Part shown: piece by piece, positions 6,107 through 12,180 of the stretch | Numbering within the stretch: the first letter of the stretch is position 1 | Layout: the number at the start of each line of letters is the position of its first letter | Assembly (NCBI GenBank): GCA_029858465.1 | Contig: JAOUEZ010000015.1 | Location: 1-15,490, forward strand | Length of the DNA: 15,490 nucleotides | Origin: Thermoplasmata archaeon | Lineage (GTDB): Archaea; Thermoplasmatota; Thermoplasmata; UBA10834; DTMW01 | Reading direction: 5' to 3' | Position numbers and translations under genes: made by a program | The notes under the pieces: model-generated | What the model was told of the DNA's origin: nothing | What the model saw: the letters and a program-made list of their open reading frames with translations, nothing else | The model's database searches: none

Positions 6107-6847
6107 ATTACGAGGAATGATAAAGACGTACGGAATAATCTTGAAAAAATCTGCATAAAAGGAGGCGCGGTTTCATTTGGCATCGCCTCCGTCAAAGATG
6201 CAGATTCATTGAAGAGGATAAAGATAGGATCATCGATTAACCGTATGTCTAAGAAAATCAGGTCTGGGGCTCCCTGGGCGAAGAGTATAATTGTATTTAC
6301 AATAGAATCGACCGATGATGCCGATGAGCTTGCTGTAAAGAGAAAGGATGGACAGTGGGATTATCCAGGTTACACTCCTTCGTATGTGATACAAAGGGAT
6401 ATCATCATTGAACTGAATGGGAAAGGATTCAAGGCAGCGGTATTACCCGAGCTAGTTCCGATAAAGAGGATTGCAGTTCTCGCAGGAATAGGCGCCTATG
6501 CGAAGAATTCTATGATAATCTCTCCAAAAAATGGATTATGGCTCAGGCTAGCAGGGGTTATAACCGACTGTGTCTTAGAGCCAGACAAGTCATTCGAAGA
6601 GGACATCTGCAAGGATTGCGAAAGATGCATTCGCGCCTGCCCAGTCAACGCGATTGAGCCTTATGTCCTTGATTCACTTAAGTGTCTAGTTCATGTGATG
6701 GAGATAGAGAATCCGGATGCGACTAAAAAGAATCTTCTAATTAGATATACGCCAAATCTGACTCCAAATACCTACAGGATGTGCACTGTGTGCCAGATGA
6801 TATGCCCTTTCACCTCTATAGAGAGGAAGAGAAAGGTGCTTCGATGA
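6107..6847 (+). CDS. Double [4Fe-4S] cluster protein, QueG/dehalogenase-like domain
   Basis: 246 residues if read from ATT 6107, or 212 from TTG 6209, the first ordinary start in frame. The upstream part reads as real protein: NNLEKICIKGGAVSFGIASV is the amphipathic helix and strand that normally opens this domain, so a start at 6209 would cut it off. The middle has LAGIGAYAKNSMIISPKNG. The C-terminal part carries two [4Fe-4S] sites: CKDCERCIRACP (one cluster motif plus the first Cys-Pro), then CLVH and CTVCQMICPF. This is the ferredoxin-like module shared with epoxyqueuosine reductase and reductive dehalogenases. Archaea generally lack that queuosine step, so a generic redox role is safer. 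The true start is ATT, or the sequence has a one-base error or frameshift near the A6 run at 6144-6149. Confidence 0.8.
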   Translation: MTRNDKDVRNNLEKICIKGGAVSFGIASVKDADSLKRIKIGSSINRMSKKIRSGAPWAKSIIVFTIESTDDADELAVKRKDGQWDYPGYTPSYVIQRDIIIELNGKGFKAAVLPELVPIKRIAVLAGIGAYAKNSMIISPKNGLWLRLAGVITDCVLEPDKSFEEDICKDCERCIRACPVNAIEPYVLDSLKCLVHVMEIENPDATKKNLLIRYTPNLTPNTYRMCTVCQMICPFTSIERKRKVLR

Positions 6848-6980
6848 TGATTTCTTTGTTCATATGCAATCGATCATTCTTATTCTAGTTTGAAAGTTAC
6901 TCATACAGTCAGCGTTAAACTTAATTGAGTGGTTGGCATTTATTGAGCATTTGGCTTACTGAAATGGGTGGTCTCAGGAA

Positions 6981-7451
6981 ATGAAGCATCATTATTTCGC
7001 ATATGGCTCCAACCTCGACATCGAACAGATGAAAAGGAGATGTCCTGAGAGCGAACTAATCGGCCCCGCCTCTCTGGAAGGCTATAAGCTAGCCTTCACT
7101 TTCTACTCGACTGGCTGGCGGGGAGGAGTGGCCGATATACTAATAGATGACAGAAACGAGGTTTGGGGCGTCGTATATGCCCTCACGGATAGCGATCTCG
7201 AATCGCTTGATTGGTACGAGGGCTGTCCAAAATCATACAGAAGGTTTCAGGCCTCCGTAAAGATGATGGAAGGCGGGGAGAAAAAGAATGTCTGGGTCTA
7301 TGAGGTTCTAAAGAAGAAAAGCGAATGCTTGCCGACCAAGACCTACCTTAGGATCCTCATGAAGGCTGCTGAGCAAAATGGTTTCCCTAAATGGTATTGT
7401 AAGACGCTTGAGAAAATATGGTTGAAAGTACTGGTGGAATGCGGGAAATGA
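6981..7451 (+). CDS. Gamma-glutamylcyclotransferase-like (AIG2/GGCT) protein
   Basis: 156 residues. The family's substrate loop YGSNL is at residues 8-12 and the catalytic glutamate fits E80 in LDWYEG. Enzymes of this fold cyclise gamma-glutamyl amines or peptides to 5-oxoproline; many prokaryotic members have no proven substrate. Length and motif positions are normal for the small stand-alone type. ATG start with AGGAA directly upstream. Its TGA stop overlaps the ATG of the following phosphatase-like gene (ATGA, 7448-7451), so the two are translationally coupled and probably act in related steps. An AT-rich CATTTATTG about 40 bp upstream of the ATG may be the promoter. Confidence 0.87.
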   Translation: MKHHYFAYGSNLDIEQMKRRCPESELIGPASLEGYKLAFTFYSTGWRGGVADILIDDRNEVWGVVYALTDSDLESLDWYEGCPKSYRRFQASVKMMEGGEKKNVWVYEVLKKKSECLPTKTYLRILMKAAEQNGFPKWYCKTLEKIWLKVLVECGK

Positions 7452-7921
7452 CAACGATTTTTTTCGCGTGCAGTGGCAATACGTGCAGAAGTCCGATGGC
7501 AGCAGAAATTCTCAGGCAGATTGTCGAAAAATATGGGATTGAAGATTTAGAGACAGACTGCTTCGGAATCCATCCTTATCTAGAAGATGATGCAGAAGTA
7601 AGGAGATTGAGAGAACAGGCTCTCATTGAAAGCACAGGGTCGAAAGGAAGAATCATAGAGCATGTTCCGAAAGGTTTCGAGGAAGCTTCAATCTCACAGG
7701 GCGACAAGATAATTTTATTGCAGAAGGACCTGCTAGAAGCGCTCTGCGAAAAAATGAAATTGAGAGGAATCTCACTCCCAATTCTGATACTCGATATCGC
7801 GGATCCTTTTGGGCAAGGTTATCACGAGTATCTCGAATGCTGCAGGACGCTCAGGGATGAGATCGAAGATAACATGCTCTGGATACTTGGTAGCAGTTAT
7901 CGCGATTCTTTCGCGAAATAG
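7448..7921 (+). CDS. Low-molecular-weight protein tyrosine phosphatase-like protein
   Basis: 157 residues from ATG 7448. The phosphate-binding loop C8-x5-R14 is CSGNTCRS, right after the first beta strand as the family requires, and D119-P120 in DIADPFGQ supplies the general acid. These mark an active member of the LMW-PTP/arsenate-reductase-like fold. The substrate may be phosphotyrosine, phosphoarginine or another small phosphate ester; sequence does not decide. The start at 7448 is chosen because it puts the P-loop at the usual position and overlaps the upstream stop (ATGA). In-frame ATGs at 7418 and 7439 would add 10 or 3 residues. Stop is TAG. Coupled to the cyclotransferase-like gene. 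Confidence 0.87.
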   Translation: MTTIFFACSGNTCRSPMAAEILRQIVEKYGIEDLETDCFGIHPYLEDDAEVRRLREQALIESTGSKGRIIEHVPKGFEEASISQGDKIILLQKDLLEALCEKMKLRGISLPILILDIADPFGQGYHEYLECCRTLRDEIEDNMLWILGSSYRDSFAK

Positions 7922-8033
7922 ATTCATATAATAAAGAGGCACTATTCGCATTATTCAAATCTAAAATGATAAAAAATATTTTAAGTGATGAGCCACATAG
8001 AAAATATTCTGAGAAAAAATTGAGGGATGTAGA

Positions 8034-8510
8034 ATGGCGACTGTCTTGAAGAGAACTGGTAAAAAAGAGGAGTTTGATAGAAGGAAATTGCAGAAATCCA
8101 TGGAATCCGCAGGTGTTCCTCAGGAATTAGCAACTACACTATCTAGAAAATTCACTCCTTCTGAGGAAATGACCTCGGATGAAATCCGAATCATAACCGC
8201 TAAAATGTTGGCAAATGAGAATAAATCCTTATCTAACTCGTATATCTCACTTAGGAAATTCAGGGCTTTGAGCGATCCTAACGTAAAGAAAGGCACAGCT
8301 AAGATAAACGAAGAGTCAATGGTACTGTCCGGTGGGAGACAGGGTCAGAAAGCAATTGTGATAGCAGGCGTTCTGAATATAGAGGTGAAGCTTGACGTAG
8401 CGTCATCGTTGTCTAAGAAAGAGGTCCAATTGAACCCTGTGGACCTTAGGTCACTCGATTTGAGCAATGGGAAATTGATATCAATTAGGTTTGAACCAGG
8501 AATTACATGA
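8034..8510 (+). CDS. ATP-cone domain protein with unrecognised C-terminal domain
   Basis: 158 residues. Residues 3-80 are an ATP-cone: VLKRTGKKEEFDRRKLQKSM, then AGV, ELA, and the SDEIRIITAKML segment leading to the RKFRAL end. ATP-cones bind ATP or dATP and normally sit on ribonucleotide reductases or on NrdR. Here there is no reductase and no NrdR-type zinc ribbon. Residues 95-158 look like a beta-rich domain ending in VQLNPVDLRSLDLSNGKLISIRFEP. That ending is loosely reminiscent of the double-psi barrel of molybdopterin-dinucleotide-binding domains; this is inference only. ATG start with a GAGGGA ribosome site. An AT-rich stretch near 7972-7985 is a likely promoter. Possibly a nucleotide-responsive regulator. 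Confidence 0.78.
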   Translation: MATVLKRTGKKEEFDRRKLQKSMESAGVPQELATTLSRKFTPSEEMTSDEIRIITAKMLANENKSLSNSYISLRKFRALSDPNVKKGTAKINEESMVLSGGRQGQKAIVIAGVLNIEVKLDVASSLSKKEVQLNPVDLRSLDLSNGKLISIRFEPGIT

Positions 8511-8619
8511 TATTGAAAATCACCAATAATAGTTCTTTCCTTTAAGCTGCTTTGATCAAATAGTATTCCGAATGTAATGACTTCCCACTATTTCATTCGA
8601 TATTTCCCTTGTCAAGAAT

Positions 8620-8651
8620 GGCTCGTCGGAAGAAGTCTGATCCGCCGAGCC
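8620..8651. terminator. Stem-loop between convergent genes
   Basis: GGCTCGTCGGA (8620-8630) pairs with TCCGCCGAGCC (8641-8651), an 11-bp stem with one mismatch and a 10-nt loop. It lies 10 bp beyond the stop of the minus-strand beta-helix gene and about 110 bp beyond the ATP-cone gene. A strong U-run is lacking on both strands, so it may terminate transcription or protect a 3' end. Confidence 0.5.
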
Positions 8652-8660
8652 TGGGTTTCG

Positions 8661-9893
8661 TTACTGCTTCTTTCTATTTCTCGCCATCAGCAGACATATC
8701 CCGAGCATGATAACCGACAATAGAATCAATGGAGGTTCTGGGATGACGCTCCAGTTGGTCAATGGGAAATTATCCATTGCCATATAAGGGGCCGGGTCCA
8801 GGAGGTAAGGAATGTCGACTATTCCATTTGTATCCGCATCTGGCAACGTCCAATCATGCCAATAATTGCCTATTCCACCAAAATCCCAGAAATTGATGGG
8901 GCCATTGTTGTCGAATCCCTGGATGGCGAATGGGTTGAATGCAGGATAGGGCAGTGATCCGTGGTTAAGCATAAAGGTGTTCTCTGTGATGATGTTACCT
9001 CCGCATGTCGGGGGTCCTCCGCCATCGACTTCACATCCATAATCAGTATTGCTGATTACGACATTCTGAAATACAAAATTACTAATGCAATTCCAATACA
9101 TCGCAATACCATCGTCTTTATTCCACGAACAATTGTTCCAGAAGATTTGATTAAAGCTGGATGTCTCAAGATATATACCATCCCAAGAGTTTGAATTGCA
9201 GGTATTATTCATAACAATATTATTATTCGAAATCGACAGGAAGATGCCGTTCCAAGCGTTCTTCCAGATGCTGTTGTTCGTGATTGAGTCATCATGACAA
9301 CCGTCGAGATAGACCCCGTCCAGCGAGTTATCCGAAATGTTGTTCGCGTGTATTATGTTCCAATTCGAAACGTCCAGATGAACTCCATGGTAGTTTCCCT
9401 GGATTACGTTGCTTTTTATCGTGCCGTTTATCACATTGGTCATTATGATGCCGTCCCAGAAGTTCGTCGATCCGCCGTGCAGGTAACAACCGCGTATTTC
9501 GAAGTACGCGCGCGTGTTATTGATCGTGATCGCGTGGTTCGTCGACGCAGTGATGTCCCAATTGTCAATCACATATGGGTCGCCCGGCGCCCCGGAACCG
9601 CTGTTGATGCCGTGCGCCGCGTCGAATTCGCCATCTGAATTTATCACTATTGTTGATCGAATGTTGTAGGTCACCGTCGCAGGAACCTCTTCCGAGACAG
9701 GTGATGATAATGTCAGAGCAATGAATGGCGCGGTCATTGCCATGATTGCAATTATGAGTGAGAAAAGAATTTTCCTATTTACCTTATTTGATTTGGTTTC
9801 TTGTCGTGCTTTGGCTTGATGTGTGTCAATTGTGTATCGAGGAATTCCGCCATAACAGCCCCTATTCATTTTTTTCAATCTTTTTCTATTCAT
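8661..9893 (-). CDS. Secreted right-handed beta-helix protein with PEP/PEF-CTERM-like tail
   Basis: 410 residues from ATG 9893. After a basic N-terminal region (1-41), a hydrophobic signal or anchor segment spans about 42-63. Residues 85-360 are Asn-rich parallel beta-helix (PbH1/NosD-type) rungs with recurring DGIYL, NGIFL and SNNNI units and many N-x-S/T sequons, suggesting an extracellular glycosylated solenoid. The C-terminus has P385-E-P, a membrane helix and a basic RNRKKQ end, the three-part layout of PEP-CTERM/PEF-CTERM sorting signals cut by exosortase or archaeosortase. The open frame extends to 10046, but a TATA-like TTTAATAATT (9926-9935) lies about 37 bp upstream of ATG 9893. The extra part would translate the 21-bp regulatory repeats, so the shorter start is preferred. 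Confidence 0.83.
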   Translation of the reverse strand: MNRKRLKKMNRGCYGGIPRYTIDTHQAKARQETKSNKVNRKILFSLIIAIMAMTAPFIALTLSSPVSEEVPATVTYNIRSTIVINSDGEFDAAHGINSGSGAPGDPYVIDNWDITASTNHAITINNTRAYFEIRGCYLHGGSTNFWDGIIMTNVINGTIKSNVIQGNYHGVHLDVSNWNIIHANNISDNSLDGVYLDGCHDDSITNNSIWKNAWNGIFLSISNNNIVMNNTCNSNSWDGIYLETSSFNQIFWNNCSWNKDDGIAMYWNCISNFVFQNVVISNTDYGCEVDGGGPPTCGGNIITENTFMLNHGSLPYPAFNPFAIQGFDNNGPINFWDFGGIGNYWHDWTLPDADTNGIVDIPYLLDPAPYMAMDNFPLTNWSVIPEPPLILLSVIMLGICLLMARNRKKQ

Positions 9894-9925
9894 CTTCCCA
9901 CGCTTGGGGAACCGATACCTTGAAT

Positions 9926-9935
9926 AATTATTAAA
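9926..9935 (-). promoter_or_regulatory. TATA-like box of the beta-helix gene
   Basis: Minus-strand TTTAATAATT centred about 37 bp upstream of ATG 9893, predicting a leader of about 10 nt. A second AT-rich candidate is at 9941-9949. The 21-bp tandem repeats lie immediately upstream. Confidence 0.45.
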
Positions 9936-9954
9936 TGTTTTTATTAAATTACCC

Positions 9955-9996
9955 ATTTTGATATGAAAATTCGCTATTTTGATATGAAAATTAGCT
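9955..9996. repeat. Two 21-bp tandem repeats with internal dyad
   Basis: The 17-bp core ATTTTGATATGAAAATT occurs at 9955-9971 and 9976-9992. With the following 4 bp (CGCT or AGCT) the unit is 21 bp, two turns of the helix, with one mismatch. The core is a dyad (ATTTT/AAAAT). It sits 20-60 bp upstream of the TATA-like box of the beta-helix gene and in the shared region with the divergent gene at 10093, as expected of paired regulator sites. Confidence 0.55.
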
Positions 9997-10092
9997 AATA
10001 TTAAAATGCTAAGTATAAGACTAAATAGAGCGATATAACCAACCATAGACTAGTAACTTTTCAAAGAATCGCAGAAAAGGAGTCCTGATAAT

Positions 10093-10518
10093 TTGAATTG
10101 TCTAAATTGCGGCGCCGAGATACCAGACGAATCCCGTTACTGCCTCAGCTGCGGCATCGAGGTGCCGGGAAAGACAATCCCTCACCGCGTTCCAGATACC
10201 GAACGCAATCCATTTACTATGATACTGTTCGCCCTGTCATTCGCCATGTTCTTTTTTACGCTCATCCCGATTATCATAGGGTCTTGGGAAGGTGCCCTAC
10301 TCATGATTGTAGCGGGCACCGTACTGCTCATTGTAGCTTTTCTAAACATAAATGCTAGCAGGAAGCATGCAGAGAAGGTCGCGGAGCAGTTAGAGAGGAC
10401 GGCGGAGCGTATGCAGAAGGCCGCAGCGGAATCGACGGTGAAACTCAAATGTCGCTACTGCGGGGCGCTTAACGACCGATCCGCCTTGAGATGTGGAAAT
10501 TGTGGCGCGACATTGTGA
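10093..10518 (+). CDS. Membrane protein with zinc ribbons at both ends
   Basis: 141 residues. An N-terminal zinc ribbon (C3-x2-C6, C17-x2-C20) and a C-terminal one (C117-x2-C120, C131-x2-C134) flank two membrane helices (about residues 42-60 and 65-84) and a charged coiled-coil-like helix (KHAEKVAEQLERTAERMQ). With two helices, both ribbons would be on the same, presumably cytoplasmic, side. The start is TTG, supported by AAAGGAG (10076-10082) at about 10 nt. Function is not recognised; such proteins may be scaffolds or assembly factors. It diverges from the beta-helix surface protein across a 199-bp region with the 21-bp repeats. Confidence 0.8.
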   Translation: MNCLNCGAEIPDESRYCLSCGIEVPGKTIPHRVPDTERNPFTMILFALSFAMFFFTLIPIIIGSWEGALLMIVAGTVLLIVAFLNINASRKHAEKVAEQLERTAERMQKAAAESTVKLKCRYCGALNDRSALRCGNCGATL

Positions 10519-10597
10519 TGAAATGCATTAGGGCAACACTCAATTTTCTATAAAAAGAGTCAATCTACCTCCAAATCACATCTCACCATTAGCTGAT

Positions 10598-10673
10598 GGA
10601 GATAAGGCTCTTACCGAAAAATATCGAGTGCTCCAAGCGCAATTCATTTATCTTTGTAAGAAACCTTATCTCC
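10598..10673. repeat. 76-bp imperfect inverted repeat
   Basis: The left arm GGAGATAAGGCTCTTAC (10598-10614) pairs with the right arm GTAAGAAACCTTATCTCC (10656-10673): 10 bp, a small bulge, then 6 bp, around a 41-nt loop. It lies between two plus-strand genes. It could be a structured leader or small RNA, a terminator, or the ends of a very small non-autonomous element. Confidence 0.5.
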
Positions 10674-10728
10674 GGCTGAGAAAAGATCATACTGAAAGGA
10701 CGACCCTACCAATCTAGGAAGGAAGATA

Positions 10729-10974
10729 ATGAAAAACACAGATTATATCATCTACATGACGACCAAAAATGGCCGAACGTGGAAATGGTTTAAGGACAAA
10801 ACTGGCTGGAAGCAGATTGGCCCAGAAGGTCAAACTTATCATCCGACTGCAGAACAGGTTCTGAACCATCTTCTGCCGGCTTGTGCAAATATCAAGCGTG
10901 TCACTCTCAAAGTGGTATACAAGCCGCATAAAGGACATAAAAGTCGCACAAGTCTGAAGCAAAAGAGAAGTTAA
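10729..10974 (+). CDS. Small basic hypothetical protein
   Basis: 81 residues, strongly basic, with a very basic C-terminal tail (KPHKGHKSRTSLKQKRS). The N-terminal part, with NGRTWKWF, TGWKQI and PEGQTYHPTAEQVLNHLLP, reads like a small beta-hairpin followed by a helix. The ATG is preceded by GGAAGGAAG, a good ribosome site. No family is recognised and no membrane segment is present. The basic tail would suit nucleic-acid binding, but that is inference. It stands alone between the 76-bp inverted repeat and the tRNA-derived repeat at 11040. Confidence 0.6.
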   Translation: MKNTDYIIYMTTKNGRTWKWFKDKTGWKQIGPEGQTYHPTAEQVLNHLLPACANIKRVTLKVVYKPHKGHKSRTSLKQKRS

Positions 10975-11039
10975 GGAGTTTAAGTTGATTTTAAAATCCC
11001 CGAAATTTCATTTTTCGAGTTTAACTGGCATTATAGAAT

Positions 11040-11055
11040 AGTGCTCCCGCCGGGA
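11040..11055. repeat. Direct repeat of the tRNA-Glu 3' end (possible attachment-site copy)
   Basis: AGTGCTCCCGCCGGGA here is identical, in the same orientation, to 11882-11897, the last 13 nt of the tRNA-Glu gene plus 3 nt beyond it. Elements that integrate into tRNA genes leave such a displaced 3'-end copy at their far end. The enclosed 826 bp hold two small genes and no integrase. Confidence 0.45.
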
Positions 11056-11146
11056 AGCCAATATCGGTTACTACCTAGAATCAATATGAGGAGTTGAGCA
11101 AGGTTGCCATCGAACTTCTTTCAATATTTTCTCTAATCGCTCGATA

Positions 11147-11404
11147 CTATATGCCCGGAATAAAGTAATTCTCCTTCCTATCTCCGAGAATCTCTCCGGT
11201 CATATTTCTATATTGGAGCATGCTTCTGGCATTGCTTTCCCACCTGATGAAATCGCCTTTTTCCGAGGCTGCAGGATCAAAATCATCTTCCTGTAGGGCA
11301 ACATTCTTCTTTATTATTCCCAAGATTTCTCCGATTGAAATCCATTTTCCTCTGGGCATATTTTCAAGAATTGCTTCCCACATCACTGGTTGACCAGTTG
11401 TCAT
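11147..11404 (-). CDS. Hypothetical protein, possibly winged-helix-like
   Basis: 85 residues from ATG 11404. The open frame runs to 11425, but a GAGGTG ribosome site (11412-11417) lies inside that longer form and points to ATG 11404 or 11407. The sequence has WEAILENMPRGKWISIGEIL, an acidic loop (QEDDFDPA), WESNARSMLQYRN, and a TGEIL-GDRKENYFIPG ending. Helix, helix-turn-helix and a terminal beta-hairpin would fit a winged-helix fold, but no named family is recognised. Stop is TAG. It lies within the interval bounded by the two tRNA-derived repeats and may be cargo of a degraded element. Confidence 0.6.
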   Translation of the reverse strand: MTTGQPVMWEAILENMPRGKWISIGEILGIIKKNVALQEDDFDPAASEKGDFIRWESNARSMLQYRNMTGEILGDRKENYFIPGI

Positions 11405-11548
11405 CATCTGCCACCTCATCATCATTATATTGTTGAGATACAGTTTTTGCCAATCGCTATGCTGATGGCTCCATCATATCAAATAAGCGAAATGTTTAGT
11501 AAGGGGTTTGTGAGTTGAACGAATAATTCATGAAAGTGAATTGCACGC

Positions 11549-11719
11549 TCAGAACATGTCTCTTCTTGGCGGTCTGTGCTTTTGGTAGCACTCACGGCAG
11601 TAGACAGGTCTCCCCTCGGTCGGTTTGAAGGGAACCTCGGCATCATGGCCGCAGTCGGAGCACGAAATCTTGTGCATCTCTCTAGGGCCTGAGTTGAATG
11701 TCCGACTTCCGAAACTCAT
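11549..11719 (-). CDS. CxxC-x17-CxxC zinc-binding small protein
   Basis: 56 residues from ATG 11719. Two cysteine pairs, CSDC and CREC, are separated by exactly 17 residues that include the conserved VPFKPTEGRPVYC, followed by QKHRPPRR. This is the CxxC-x17-CxxC zinc-ribbon family common in archaea and some bacteria; its function is unknown to me, though nucleic-acid binding is often assumed. The open frame reaches 11776, but AAGGAG (11729-11734) sits 9 nt before ATG 11719, so the 19 extra residues are rejected. It lies between the two tRNA-derived repeats, on the same strand as the tRNA and about 165 bp downstream of it. Confidence 0.82.
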   Translation of the reverse strand: MSFGSRTFNSGPREMHKISCSDCGHDAEVPFKPTEGRPVYCRECYQKHRPPRRDMF

Positions 11720-11872
11720 TATATTTTTCTCCTTTATTGCGCTAGCACAGATTGTGCTATTCGCACATGGACCCACAAGGTCTGACTACTAATACTAATG
11801 TATGCCAACACAGAATCAGCAATCAGATATCCAGCAATCTAGAATCATTGGAAGAAACTGTTTTGAACTTCG

Positions 11873-11879
11873 AAAAAAA
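11873..11879 (-). terminator. T7 run downstream of tRNA-Glu
   Basis: Seven consecutive Ts on the minus strand start 6 bp past the 3' end of the tRNA. Archaeal RNA polymerase terminates at such U-runs, and no CCA is encoded before it. Confidence 0.55.
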
Positions 11880-11881
11880 TA

Positions 11882-11897
11882 AGTGCTCCCGCCGGGA
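11882..11897. repeat. tRNA-end copy of the 16-bp direct repeat
   Basis: Partner of 11040-11055. It covers the terminal 13 nt of the tRNA-Glu gene and 3 nt beyond, so the tRNA itself stays intact. Confidence 0.5.
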
Positions 11898-11958
11898 TTT
11901 GAACCCGGGTGTCCGCCTCGAAAGGGCGGAATGATTGACCGGACTACACTACGGGAGC
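11885..11958 (-). tRNA. tRNA-Glu (anticodon UUC)
   Basis: 74 nt. The acceptor stem GCTCCCG pairs with CGGGAGC. The anticodon stem CCGCC/GGCGG encloses the loop CTTTCGA with anticodon TTC (reads GAA and GAG). The T arm is CCGGGTTCAAATCCCGG, allowing for the usual loop. No intron, and no CCA encoded. It is followed by a T7 terminator and preceded by a TATA-like box at 12001-12009. The 3' end is duplicated at 11040-11055. Confidence 0.96.
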
Positions 11959-12000
11959 TTGATAATGTATTATGTGAACTTGCGCGAGTTATGGACAGGA

Positions 12001-12009
12001 GTTATATAT
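12001..12009 (-). promoter_or_regulatory. TATA box of tRNA-Glu
   Basis: Minus-strand ATATATAAC centred about 47 bp upstream of the mature tRNA 5' end. With the usual 26-bp distance this gives a 5' leader of about 20 nt, to be removed by RNase P. Confidence 0.5.
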
Positions 12010-12147
12010 CATTTATCTGTCAGAACGCGCCTTATGAGATTCTGCCAGCAACAAGCGAAAGGAAAAAAATGTTTCCTCTGATTTCTTTTTTTGGATCTTA
12101 TAAGAACATCATTATTTTCTAAATAGATTGATTGATCCCAATCGAAA

Positions 12148-12178
12148 GCTTTTTCAGCCCATGTCTGATTTCAGACAT
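12148..12178 (+). promoter_or_regulatory. Core promoter and palindromic operator of the ACT regulator
   Basis: GCTTTTTCAG (12148-12157) is a weak TATA-like box about 27 bp upstream of ATG 12181, consistent with a leaderless transcript. Directly downstream, ATGTCTGATTTCAGACAT (12161-12178) is a perfect 8+2+8 inverted repeat ending 2 bp before the ATG. A regulator bound there would block the promoter, which suggests repression, possibly by the gene's own product. Confidence 0.5.
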
Positions 12179-12180
12179 CA

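Noticed and set aside
6209..6847. Calling the iron-sulfur gene queG
   Set aside because: It is shorter than QueG (about 350 residues), and archaea use archaeosine rather than queuosine; only the iron-sulfur module is shared.
9294..9638. 114-codon plus-strand open frame opposite the beta-helix gene
   Set aside because: Shadow frame: Val/Arg/Tyr-rich translation with no family signal, fully covered by the beta-helix coding sequence.
138..11149. TAG stop codons (genes at 138, 7448 and 11147) as possible pyrrolysine sites
   Set aside because: Each protein ends at a natural length, and for the phosphatase-like gene the frame beyond TAG stops again within a few codons; no sign of read-through.
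11752..12122. Two plus-strand open frames over the tRNA-Glu gene
   Set aside because: Both run through the tRNA on the opposite strand; the GFEPG-like peptide is the well-known artefact of translating an antisense tRNA.
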